Below are positions 1-7,846 of a DNA stretch of 64,000 nt, one piece after another. Both the position numbers and the translations under genes were made by a program. The stretch spans positions 1 through 64,000 of the forward strand of contig NZ_WXYO01000003.1 of assembly GCF_009901585.1 (NCBI RefSeq), read 5' to 3'. Under the pieces are notes generated by a model. The model was not told the origin of the DNA. It did not search any database and was given only the letters and a program-made list of their open reading frames with translations. The stretch's first letter is position 1, and every line of letters begins with the position of its first letter. This stretch comes from Poritiphilus flavus. GTDB taxonomy: Bacteria; Bacteroidota; Bacteroidia; Flavobacteriales; Flavobacteriaceae.

Positions 1-526
1 TTCTGGCCCGAATGTAATAGGTACCACTACCCTGATTTACGGTAAAGGAACTGCCATAACCCAAACTTGTACTGCTACCATTGGAATTCTTGCCCTGCCA
101 GTACCAGCGGACCCCGGTGGGGGGTGTGCCGCTGCGGCTTATGGTGGCCTGACCACAGTTGTTGCTGCTTACCGTGGGGTTGCCTGGTGTGCGTACCTGG
201 ATAGCGACCGATACGCTTACGTAGTGGTAGGACCCATAAGAGTCCTGAACAGAGGCCGATACACTTCCATTACTGGTACCGTTAAACCGCACCGATGCCC
301 CGGAATTGGAACTGGACAAAACCGTGCCATTGCTACTACAACTCCAGCTCACCGAAGCGATATTCGATCCGCTGATACTGTAGTAATTCGCTTCTCCGAC
401 GTTAACCGTGGAAGATCCATAGATGTAATACCCGCCAAAGGACTGGGCCATAAGGCACGGAGCGCTGATCAGGGTGAAAAGCAAGCAAATAAGAGCCCTG
501 GACCAATAGGAATTTCTTTGTTTCAT
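1..526 (-). CDS. Secreted Gly/Ser-rich repeat protein, N-terminal part
   Basis: The frame opens at ATG 526 and stays open to the window edge (about 175 codons), so the C-terminus is missing. Residues 1-28 form a clear signal peptide: a basic start (MKQRNSYWSR), a hydrophobic run and a probable cut after LMA before QSF. The mature part is rich in Ser, Gly, Asn, Tyr and Val. It contains Ig- or PKD-like beta segments with Trp in the core (VSWSCSSNGTVL, then VRWYWQGKNSNGS) and two Cys. This resembles large flavobacterial surface or adhesin-like proteins, but no specific family can be named from this fragment. Direct: frame and signal peptide. Inferred: exported, cell-surface role. Nothing convincing as a promoter was found upstream. 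Confidence 0.75.
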   Translation of the reverse strand, partial: MKQRNSYWSRALICLLFTLISAPCLMAQSFGGYYIYGSSTVNVGEANYYSISGSNIASVSWSCSSNGTVLSSSNSGASVRFNGTSNGSVSASVQDSYGSYHYVSVSVAIQVRTPGNPTVSSNNCGQATISRSGTPPTGVRWYWQGKNSNGSSTSLGYGSSFTVNQGSGTYYIRAR

Positions 527-900
527 AAGTAAGCTTAGGTTTTTGGAAGAATGATTTGGGAGGGCGGCCCTGGCACTAGCTCGTTTAGGTTAGTGCACTA
601 AGAATTCATTTATCGTATTATCGGTTTTTAGGTTAATTCTGGATTTGGCCTTTGTAATGGTACTGGTAATCATTGAGAACAGGATTATTGGTAGTTTTTG
701 TAAGAAGAAGGATTGTCTCATTCTACTCTAAAAGGTCAAGCATCAATACGCTGCTCTGCCTATTCGCTTTATGTTAAATCGACCTCAATTTTAATCTTTT
801 AGCCTGCAGTTTTTGTGCAGTGAGACATATTGAATAGAGATCTAGACGTAAAGCAAAAAGCACGGATTACTAATCAGCGCTATCAGGTTGGTTTTTACTA

Positions 901-1003
901 GAAAACTTATCATTTAAAACTCACCATTTAACACTTAATCGCTTCGCATTTGTATCAAGACAAAATGAACAATATGAAGAGATCATTCCGTCCTTCAAGA
1001 ATC
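901..1003. repeat. Copy A of a 3'-end repeat, with a heptamer array
   Basis: This block matches 1455-1557 over about 100 bases with scattered differences. Read on the minus strand it contains a diverged copy of the last codons of the permease at 1535 plus the sequence after its stop. The first part, 903-944, is a run of heptamers (AAACTTA, TCATTTA, AAACTCA, CCATTTA, ACACTTA, ATCGCTT). The most economical reading is the fossil 3' end of a second, deleted permease gene of the same family. The match was made by eye. Confidence 0.6.
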
Positions 1004-1006
1004 CCA

Positions 1007-1042
1007 GCGCTACCGCGAGATTGCATCTTGTCGTATTTTCAA
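1007..1042. repeat. 36-bp palindromic repeat, copy 1
   Basis: The first 22 bases are identical to those at 1355-1376, and the rest is diverged. In the second copy the core is an imperfect hairpin (TACCGCGAGA then TCTCGTGGTA around TTGCA). It looks like a small REP-type element. Confidence 0.55.
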
Positions 1043-1083
1043 CCTACAAAAAACCAGAAGCCATGACATTGTCATTCTTTTCA

Positions 1084-1107
1084 TTTTCTTTGCTTGTCCA
1101 AAGAAAA
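1084..1107. repeat. Hairpin TTTTCTTTG / CAAAGAAAA
   Basis: A perfect 9-bp inverted repeat with a 6-base loop is followed by an A-rich stretch and a T-run. It could be an old terminator or part of a dispersed repeat. No nearby gene ends here on either strand. Confidence 0.4.
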
Positions 1108-1270
1108 CGAAACAAAAGAAAAGACACTTTTTCGCTATGTGATTCTTAAAATCTTTCATTTTAAGAACCGCACTCATTGGCTAAATTGTTTCCAGGGTTT
1201 CAACAATTTTAACGCCAATGACTGCTTCACTACGGAAAAAGGATAAGACATACTTAATATAAAGACAACC

Positions 1271-1308
1271 GAAGGTTTTTCAGAAATAACGGTGCTGCAA
1301 GCGGAAGT
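1271..1308. repeat. 38-bp dispersed repeat, copy 1
   Basis: Matches 4822-4859 at 37 of 38 positions in the same orientation. The two copies bracket the padR/permease cassette as direct repeats. Confidence 0.7.
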
Positions 1309-1354
1309 GCGTTCCGCCGTTTTGTTATGAAAAGTGATTTTTGTGGGTAGCCCC

Positions 1355-1390
1355 GCGCTACCGCGAGATTGCATCTCGTGGTATTTCCAA
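1355..1390. repeat. 36-bp palindromic repeat, copy 2
   Basis: Partner of 1007-1042. Here the stem is better preserved (TACCGCGAGA pairs with TCTCGTGGTA, one G-T wobble). Confidence 0.55.
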
Positions 1391-1454
1391 ACTAATAAGA
1401 AGAAAAACCACCAGTCACAGACTGACGGTAGCGGATGTTGGGTTAAATTTTGAA

Positions 1455-1557
1455 AGAAAACTTAGCACTTAAAACTTACAACTTAGCACTTAATCGCTTC
1501 GCATTTGTTTCAAGACGAAAGAACAATATTAAAGCTATTCCGTCCTTAAAGAATCCG
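1455..1557. repeat. Copy B of the 3'-end repeat, with a heptamer array
   Basis: Overlaps the last codons of the permease (stop at 1535-1537) and runs into its downstream sequence. Positions 1458-1499 are six heptamers in register: AAACTTA, GCACTTA, AAACTTA, CAACTTA, GCACTTA, ATCGCTT. The partner is at 901-1003. Confidence 0.65.
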
Positions 1558-4261
1558 CGGGATTTGATCTGGCGGCACTAAGAGTTTTATGGCCTACGGT
1601 GAATAAAGCAATGCTTAGTATCACTAAAACCGGAATTAAAAAATGGTCAAAGCCCAGGTAAGTCCGAAAGGCAAAATTTTCCAGCCAAAGGTTACCCCAA
1701 ACGATAATTACAGGGATAGTTAACAAGATAGCGATCAACAAAAGGTAGAGATATTCCCTGGATAGAAGCATAGTAATTTTTGTTGTACTTGCTCCATGCA
1801 CTTTTCGTATTCCAATTTCTTTGGTTCGTAAAACAGCGGAGTAAGAGACCAAGGCGAAAAGACCGATGCAGGCTAAGAATATAGCGAGAATAGAAAAGCC
1901 CATGAAAAGCTTCCCAAACTGAACATCGGACCGGTATTGGGCATTGAAGTTGGTGTTCAGGAAAAAGTGATCAAAGGCATTTTCAGGGTAGATGGTATTG
2001 TAGACCGTTTTAATGTGATCCAGTGATTGGTTCAGATCCGTTATCCCTAAACGAAATGATATGAAATTATTGGCCCCTCCATCAAAGCGCAGTACCATAG
2101 GCATATATGGGCTTTTCAGGGATTGCCAGTTGAAATTTTTAACCACCCCTGCTATGGTTATGGGAGTTTTCCCAAAAGTGATTTTTTGCTGGATGGCATC
2201 CTGAGCAGATCCAAATCCAAAGGTTTTTACGGCTTCCTCGTTGAGTATTACAAACTCATCGTCTGTCATATCCGTGTTGAAAGAACTCCCGGCTATCAGT
2301 TGCAAGCCGAAGGTCTTAATAAAATTCATTCCGGTATTCACCAACCATAGCTGATGGCCTTCATCTTCGGCCTTTCCCCATATTCTGAGGTAGACGTTAT
2401 TAATGTCCTGGACCTGTCCTGGTACCAGCCTGGAACCGGTAACACCCCTAATCGAGTGATGGTCCGTCACCTCTTCCTGGAACGTAAGAAACTTTGCCCT
2501 GCTATAGGCATTTGCCGCTCTGATCTGAACCATATCCGTACCGTCGGTTACTTTAGGACCGTTAATAAGCACTTTAGGCCCTCTGACAACCAGAATATTC
2601 TCGATACTCATCCCTAATTCCTTGGCTTTCATGAAGGTGATCTGCTTGTACACCAAATAGGTGCCGGATACCAGCATAATGGAGATCAGGAACTGAAATA
2701 CGATCAAACCTTTGCGCAATTGCATGCTGCCGGCACGAACCATCTTGTTACTGCTCAACATAGAAATTGGGCGGTAGGAGGAAAGTACAAATGCAGGGTA
2801 GAGTCCGGATAATAAAGAGCCTACAATAATAAATAGAAAAAACCAACCCCAGAAGGTGGTTGTGGCCAAAATAGCGAATTGTAGTTCCTTACCTATGATA
2901 TTGTTTAAAACCGGAAGTAACAAAAAAGCCAAGCCAATGGCCAGTATTGCTGAAATTAGATTTACCAATACTGATTCAATAATAAACTGTCCTACCAACT
3001 GTTTCTTGAAAGCTCCAATGGATTTCCGAATGCCTACTTCCTTTGCGCGGGTCATGGATCTGGCAGTGGAAAGATTGATGTAGTTTACCCAACCGATAAA
3101 AAGGATAAAGAATGCGATTATTATGAAGATCCGGATATCCAGTATATCTCCTTTGTCAACCGCATAGTCTGGCTAGCTGTAAGAAGCTGATTTTAGATGG
3201 ATATCATCAATAGGTTGCAGACGCGTTTTTTCAATGACGTTTTCGGGGTCGTTCCATTTCGCTTTATTTTCCTTAATAAGCTGGTCCAGCTTGTTTTGTA
3301 CAAGACTAATATCTGCCGATTCCTTTAGCAATAGGTAGGTGCCAAACCATTCCCGTGCCCATCCGCCATACCGCTTAACGGATCCTCCATTGCCATATTG
3401 CCATAGGTTATCAATGGGTCTTAGAAACTCAAACTGTATATGGCTGTTGATCGGCAGGTCCTTAAATACACCTGTCACAGTGCAACTGCCGTAAGAGGAG
3501 CCCCCTTTAATTTCCAGCGTCCTTCCCATAGGATCTTGCGTACCAAAATATTTTCTAGCCATTTTTTCCGAGATCAGGATGTTTTGTATCCCATTCAGAG
3601 CTGTGGCTGAGTCTCCCCGTGTTAACGGAAAATTGAACATCTTAAAAAAGGTGCTGTCTGCAAAAGCCAGTGTATGGCCTTCTTCATTAAAGTGTCTCTC
3701 GGTATCCGGATTTGTGACCACCGCACTGTATTCCGATGGATAGAATCTTGCGTATTGTTCAATTTCCGGGATTACTTCTTTGGCCCTCTCAGCCAATTTG
3801 TAGGTAGTATAAGGCCCAGTACCTGATGCTATGCCATTTCTTGATTCCTCTACAATTACTCTATGGATGCGCTGATAATCGGGATGAAAGCGATCGTAGT
3901 CCAGCTCGAAAAGAACATACTGGCAGATCACTAAAAATATTGCCATCCCCACCGAAAGTCCACCTATATTAATAATGGAATTCCACTTATGGCGAAACAG
4001 ATTCCGCCAACCAACTTTAAGGTGACTTTTCTGCATGCCGAGATCAAGAGGGAACACCGACTTTGTAATGGCAAATGGCCGGATATAATTCAGAACCTGA
4101 TACCAATAATCCAACTCGGCCCGTATAAGGCTTTTTTCGCGGACCACCTCCTGAAATCTTTCCCCCAGGTCTCCTTCAACCTCTTCCCTCAATTCAGCCC
4201 TGAGGAACCAGCGCAGCAGGCGATTGGCAGATTTTGGAGGAGTGATTTTGGTCTTAGACAT
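1535..4261 (-). pseudogene. ABC transporter permease (FtsX/MacB type) split by an in-frame TAG
   Basis: Translation from ATG 4261 gives an N-terminal permease prefix region (residues ~10-60), a first membrane segment (~residues 80-110) and the MacB-like periplasmic domain. It then meets TAG at 3173-3175, just after KSASYS. The same frame continues without a shift (PDYAVDKGDILDIR, then a hydrophobic helix and NLSTARSM) into the second half. That half has two further FtsX domains and ends at 1535 with NPADSLRTE. The joined length is about 907 codons, normal for this family. A single C-to-T change from CAG would create the stop. The two pieces alone would lack part of the membrane core, so the gene is probably inactive unless the TAG is read through or is an assembly error. 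Such permeases usually act in export or envelope stress and are paired with a PadR regulator, as here (gap 49 bases). Confidence 0.85.
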
Positions 4262-4310
4262 CTTATATTCTATTTTGGGAGTTGTAAGGCATAAGAGAGG
4301 ATATTAATGC

Positions 4311-4649
4311 TTAAATATTCAAAGAGAGTTTGGAAAATGCGGGATATTGATCCCAAAGACTTGTCCTAAGATCCCTGGAGGCGAGCAAGGCCCTTTCCCC
4401 GGAAGCGGAAATGCTGAAGATTCTTTTTCTACGGCCTCCGCGAACCGCCGTTGGCTCGCTCAATTCAGATTTCAAGAGCCCTTTTTTGCACAACCGGTCC
4501 AGGGTGGAATGGGTCGCACCAATTGAGACTGACTTCCCGGTTTGTGTTTCAAATTCCTCGGCTATTCTGAGGGTATATGCCTTGTCCTCGAGGATGCCCA
4601 CCAACAACAATATGATCTCTTCAAATTCTCCTAAACGTGCATCTTTCAT
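4311..4649 (-). CDS. PadR-family transcriptional regulator
   Basis: 112 residues, the usual size for the short PadR class. The N-terminal winged helix is recognisable (LGEFEEIILLLVGILEDKAYTLRIAEEF, with SIGATHSTLDRLCKKGLL as the recognition region), followed by the basic wing (GGRRKRIFSISASGERAL). PadR proteins are usually repressors that respond to small toxic molecules and control a linked transporter. The gene lies just upstream of the broken permease on the same strand, so the two probably form one transcript. A strong inverted repeat with an embedded promoter lies 58-94 bases upstream of the start, consistent with autorepression. Family and pairing are established knowledge; the ligand is unknown. 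Confidence 0.9.
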   Translation of the reverse strand: MKDARLGEFEEIILLLVGILEDKAYTLRIAEEFETQTGKSVSIGATHSTLDRLCKKGLLKSELSEPTAVRGGRRKRIFSISASGERALLASRDLRTSLWDQYPAFSKLSLNI

Positions 4650-4706
4650 TTTTTGACATTCTTTAAAATTACTTTAGTCCGTTAGCAAAAACATATTATT
4701 TCTACA

Positions 4707-4743
4707 TTGTAGAACAAATCTATAAAAAATATTTGTTCTACAA
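4707..4743 (-). promoter_or_regulatory. PadR operator overlapping the padR promoter
   Basis: TTGTAGAACAAAT (4707-4719) and ATTTGTTCTACAA (4731-4743) are perfect 13-bp arms with an 11-base spacer. On the minus strand a Bacteroidota promoter lies inside: TTG (4741-4743), 18 bases, then TAGATTTG (4722-4715). A bound dimer would cover both promoter elements. A second small palindrome, TCTACATTGTAGA (4701-4713), overlaps one arm. Confidence 0.75.
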
Positions 4744-4821
4744 AATAGTATGTAATTAATTTTCAATTTTGGATTGAGAATGGGGGAGAGGTCATTTAAG
4801 GGTTTTTATCAGTAGTAAACT

Positions 4822-4859
4822 GAAGGTTTTTCAGAAATAACAGTGCTGCAAGCGGAAGT
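4822..4859. repeat. 38-bp dispersed repeat, copy 2
   Basis: Matches 1271-1308 with one mismatch, same orientation. It lies in the gap between the padR promoter and the terminator of the next operon. Confidence 0.7.
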
Positions 4860-4870
4860 TCCATTCCCGG

Positions 4871-4900
4871 ATAAAAGAAAAGCCACCTTACAGGGTGGCT
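4871..4900 (-). terminator. Terminator after the coiled-coil protein gene
   Basis: AGCCACC (4881-4887) pairs with GGGTGGCT (4893-4900) around a short loop. Read on the minus strand the hairpin is followed by TTTTCTTTTAT. It ends the Nif3/coiled-coil operon. Confidence 0.75.
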
Positions 4901-4926
4901 TCTTCATATTATACGTTTTTAATCGC

Positions 4927-5706
4927 CTAAAGTTTGGCGAACATTTTTTGCATTTTTTCCTGTTCTTCCTCGGCAAGTACAGGGTCTACAAGAATTCGCC
5001 CGCTGTGTTCATCAGTGATGATCTTTTTTCGCGATGCGATCTCTACCTGCACCTGTGGCGGGATAGTAAAGAAAGAACCTCCTGAAGCACCTCGTTCAAT
5101 AGGTACCACTGCCAGGCCGTTTTTTACGTTGTTTCGGATTCTCTTGTAAGCCTGGATCAGACGATCTTCAATTTGTTGCTCAAATTTTTCGGATTTCTCC
5201 AAAAGGGCTTTTTCCTCTTTTTCGGTCTCTGCGAGAATAGCGTCTAGCTCACCCTTTTTGTGCTTAAGGTGTGCCTCGCGTTCGGTGAGCCGTTCTTTGG
5301 TTTCAGCAATGACTTCCTTCTTCTGCTCAATCTGGGCCTTGAATTCTTTAATGTTCTTCTCTGCCAGTTGTATCTCCAGTTCCTGAAACTCCACTTCTTT
5401 GGCCAGGGAATTGAATTCTCTGCTGTTCCTTACGTTCTTTTGCTGCTCCGCGTATTTCTTGATCAGGGTTTTGGCCTCCTCAATGAGGTTCTTTTTGGCG
5501 CTGATCTCGTAGTTGACCGTTTCCACATCGGTCTTTAATTTATCCATTCTGGTTTTCAGACCAAGCACTTCGTCTTCCAGATCCTCTACTTCCAACGGAA
5601 GTTCTCCTCTAACACTTCGTATCTCATCTACTCGAGAATCTATTAGTTGCAGATCGTATAATGCCCTTAATTTTTCCTCGACCGTTGCTTCTGTCTTTGC
5701 TGCCAT
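4927..5706 (-). CDS. CT398-like coiled-coil protein with a cysteine-less zinc-ribbon region
   Basis: 259 residues. Residues ~10-185 are almost entirely long heptad coiled coil rich in Glu and Lys. The C-terminal ~60 residues align with the C4 zinc-ribbon end of the DUF164/CT398 family (GASGGSFFTIPPQVQVEI and HSGRILVDP), but all four zinc-binding Cys are replaced, so no metal would be bound. Proteins of this family are widespread and lie next to nif3-like genes; their role is not settled. Here the gene starts 3 bases after the stop of the Nif3-like gene, so the two are cotranscribed and probably translationally coupled. A terminator follows. Confidence 0.85.
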   Translation of the reverse strand: MAAKTEATVEEKLRALYDLQLIDSRVDEIRSVRGELPLEVEDLEDEVLGLKTRMDKLKTDVETVNYEISAKKNLIEEAKTLIKKYAEQQKNVRNSREFNSLAKEVEFQELEIQLAEKNIKEFKAQIEQKKEVIAETKERLTEREAHLKHKKGELDAILAETEKEEKALLEKSEKFEQQIEDRLIQAYKRIRNNVKNGLAVVPIERGASGGSFFTIPPQVQVEIASRKKIITDEHSGRILVDPVLAEEEQEKMQKMFAKL

Positions 5707-5709
5707 ATA

Positions 5710-6804
5710 TTAAAAATACTTGATAGGATTTGTTCTACTTTCGGATAAACAGACTGCAAAATTAGGAATTTTTTTTGTAAGATAGTCTACCAAAAGATTT
5801 TTTGTAAACTGCTCTGTTTCATAGTGTCCGATATCCGTGAGCAGCAGTTTTCCTTCGGCCTCGTAGAATTGGTGATATTTGATGTCTGCAGTGACAAAAA
5901 CGTCTGCCCCTGCGGCCCTGGCAGCCTTAATAGCAAAGGCACCGCTTCCGCCCAGAACGGCTACCTTTTGAACTTCTTTACCCAAAAGTTGGGAATGCCT
6001 TACAACCTCAGCCTGCATACGATCTTTCAGGAGGTTTAAGAATCCTTCTTCGCTCATGGGCTTTTCCAGCATTCCTATCCTGCCCATTCCGCTGTGCTGG
6101 TTAGTATTCTCCAGGGCGTAAACCTCGTAGGCCACTTCTTCATAAGGATGGCTCTCGAACAAGGCCCTGAGCACTGCGGATTCCTTGTCCACGGTAAAGG
6201 TAACGTTGATCTGGGTTTCCGCCTCGTAGTGAATTTTGCCTACAGAACCCTTGGCGGGAGTGCTCCCACTGCCAGGGGTAAAACTGCCTGTTCCTTCAAC
6301 CCTGAAGCTACAATCACTGTATTTTCCGAGGCTGCCCGCTCCGGCATCGAAAAGCGCTCTGCTGAGCTTTTCCGCATCTTCCGTGGGTACATAGGTGGTC
6401 AGTTTTTTTAGTATACCTTTCTGAGGGATGAGTGGTTGATGGTCTTGGATGCACAGTTCCTGGCAGATCCTGTGATTGACACCTTCAGCGACATTATCAA
6501 GTGCCGTGTGCATACTATATATGGCGATGTCGTTACGGATGGCCTTGAGGACAACCCGTTCCACATAGGTTTTTCCCGTAAGTCTTTTAAGGCCTTTAAA
6601 GATGATGGGATGAAAGCTGACAATAAGGTTACAGGACTTTTCTATCGCCTCTTCAACCACATTTTCCAGGGTATCCAGAGTCACCAGAACACCTGTGACC
6701 TCCGCGTTGGCATCGCCTACCAGCAATCCTACATTGTCAAACTCTTCGGCGTATTCCAGGGGGGCTAATTCTTCGAGAAGGTCGGTGACCTCTTTTACGA
6801 TCAT
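5710..6804 (-). CDS. Nif3-like dinuclear metal centre protein
   Basis: 364 residues, the long form of the NIF3/YbgI family with a PII-like insertion between two halves of the metal-binding domain. Metal-ligand regions are visible: SFHPIIFKGLKRLT near residue 65, YSMHTALDNV near residue 97, and DIGHYETEQF near residue 328. The insert (~130-240) contains FESHPYEEVAYEVY, typical of the middle domain. Family members form hexameric toroids; they are often labelled GTP cyclohydrolase I type 2, but the true substrate is uncertain. It heads an operon with the coiled-coil protein and is divergent from lpxK. Confidence 0.92.
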   Translation of the reverse strand: MIVKEVTDLLEELAPLEYAEEFDNVGLLVGDANAEVTGVLVTLDTLENVVEEAIEKSCNLIVSFHPIIFKGLKRLTGKTYVERVVLKAIRNDIAIYSMHTALDNVAEGVNHRICQELCIQDHQPLIPQKGILKKLTTYVPTEDAEKLSRALFDAGAGSLGKYSDCSFRVEGTGSFTPGSGSTPAKGSVGKIHYEAETQINVTFTVDKESAVLRALFESHPYEEVAYEVYALENTNQHSGMGRIGMLEKPMSEEGFLNLLKDRMQAEVVRHSQLLGKEVQKVAVLGGSGAFAIKAARAAGADVFVTADIKYHQFYEAEGKLLLTDIGHYETEQFTKNLLVDYLTKKIPNFAVCLSESRTNPIKYF

Positions 6805-6824
6805 TTTGAAAGTTTTAAGCTGAC

Positions 6825-6832
6825 CAAAGATA
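6825..6832 (-). promoter_or_regulatory. -7 box of the Nif3-like gene
   Basis: TATCTTTG on the minus strand fits TAnnTTTG exactly, 20 bases before the ATG. No good TTG element is seen at the expected distance. Confidence 0.5.
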
Positions 6833-6853
6833 AATTATTATATTTTCGTTCAG

Positions 6854-7846
6854 ATGCAGCTCCTCAGAAAAATAGCATTTCCCTTTTCCCTGGTTTATGC
6901 GTTGATCGTGCTAATCCGAAACTTTTTGTACGACATTAAAGTCTTTCCTTCCAGCACCTTTGATACCAGGACCATCTGTGTGGGCAACCTTAGCGTTGGA
7001 GGAACAGGCAAAACCCCAATGATCGAATTGTTGATCGACTTGCTTAGTCCGAAGTACAAAATCGCGGTCCTCAGCAGGGGTTACCGGAGAAAATCCAAAG
7101 GGTTTGTTCTGGCAAATCCGAACAGTACCGCAGAAGAAATTGGGGATGAGCCCCTTCAATTGGCCAGGAAATTCCAGGATGTAAACGTAGCTGTAGATGC
7201 GGACAGACGAAGCGGGATACGTAAGTTGGAAAGGCAAATTGGTCCGGATGTTATTCTCCTTGACGATGCCTTTCAGCATAGAAAGGTACAGCCGGATTCC
7301 TCTATTTTACTAACTGCTTATGATGAGCTATACACTCGTGATTGGTATTTACCAACCGGGAATTTGCGAGACAGCAAGAACCAGGCGAAGCGCGCAGACC
7401 TTATCATCGTTACTAAATGCCCTGAAAACCTCAGTGAACAGCAGCTAAAGAAGATAGCAGAGGAGATAGACCCGCAGCCGGAACAACAACTGCTGTTTTG
7501 CAGCCTGGCATATGCTGATTCGCTTAAAGGATATCAGGAAGGGGTAAGACTGGAAGAATTAAACGGCACAAAATTTTCCCTGGTTACTGGGATAGCAAGA
7601 CCTGAGCCACTGGTTACGTTTCTTAGAAGCAAAGGACTGGATTTTGAGCATTTGGGCTACCCGGACCACCATTTTTTCACCGCTGCCGAAATACAAAATC
7701 TGGCAGATAAATCACATATAATTACCACGGAAAAGGACTATATGCGCCTGGAAGGGCAGTTAGATAATGCCTCATACCTTTCGGTCAGGCATCGATTCTT
7801 AAAGGATGGGGAGCAAAGCTTATTGAAGCGACTGACAGCACTATGA
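6854..7846 (+). CDS. lpxK: Tetraacyldisaccharide 4'-kinase
   Basis: 330 residues, full length. LpxK phosphorylates the 4' position of the lipid A disaccharide at the inner membrane, giving lipid IVA. A hydrophobic N-terminal membrane anchor (residues ~8-25) precedes the Walker A loop GNLSVGGTGKTP (44-55). The family motif DDAFQHRKV lies near residue 140. The C-terminal part (YPDHHFFTAAEI, TTEKDYMRLEG) is also typical. The gene stands alone, divergent from the Nif3-like gene, and its stop overlaps the stop of the convergent histidine kinase by 6 bases, so a shared terminator is not possible between them. Confidence 0.95.
   Translation: MQLLRKIAFPFSLVYALIVLIRNFLYDIKVFPSSTFDTRTICVGNLSVGGTGKTPMIELLIDLLSPKYKIAVLSRGYRRKSKGFVLANPNSTAEEIGDEPLQLARKFQDVNVAVDADRRSGIRKLERQIGPDVILLDDAFQHRKVQPDSSILLTAYDELYTRDWYLPTGNLRDSKNQAKRADLIIVTKCPENLSEQQLKKIAEEIDPQPEQQLLFCSLAYADSLKGYQEGVRLEELNGTKFSLVTGIARPEPLVTFLRSKGLDFEHLGYPDHHFFTAAEIQNLADKSHIITTEKDYMRLEGQLDNASYLSVRHRFLKDGEQSLLKRLTAL

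Larger units (their letters stand above)
527..1534. other. Non-coding gap with several repeat families
   Basis: No gene is supported in this kilobase. It separates the secreted protein from the 3' end of the broken permease. It contains two diverged copies of a ~100-bp block (901-1003 and 1455-1557), two copies of a 36-bp palindromic block (1007-1042 and 1355-1390), a hairpin (1084-1107), and one copy of a 38-bp dispersed repeat (1271-1308) whose partner lies at 4822-4859. Short open frames here, including one of 66 codons on the minus strand at 1174-1374, cover the repeats and have no recognisable protein features. Confidence 0.6.

Noticed and set aside
224-532. 102-codon plus-strand ORF
   Set aside because: It is the shadow of the secreted protein on the minus strand, which has a clear signal peptide.
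1174-1374. 66-codon minus-strand ORF
   Set aside because: It lies over the 38-bp and palindromic repeats, has no ribosome site or recognisable domain, and its frame is explained by repeat sequence.
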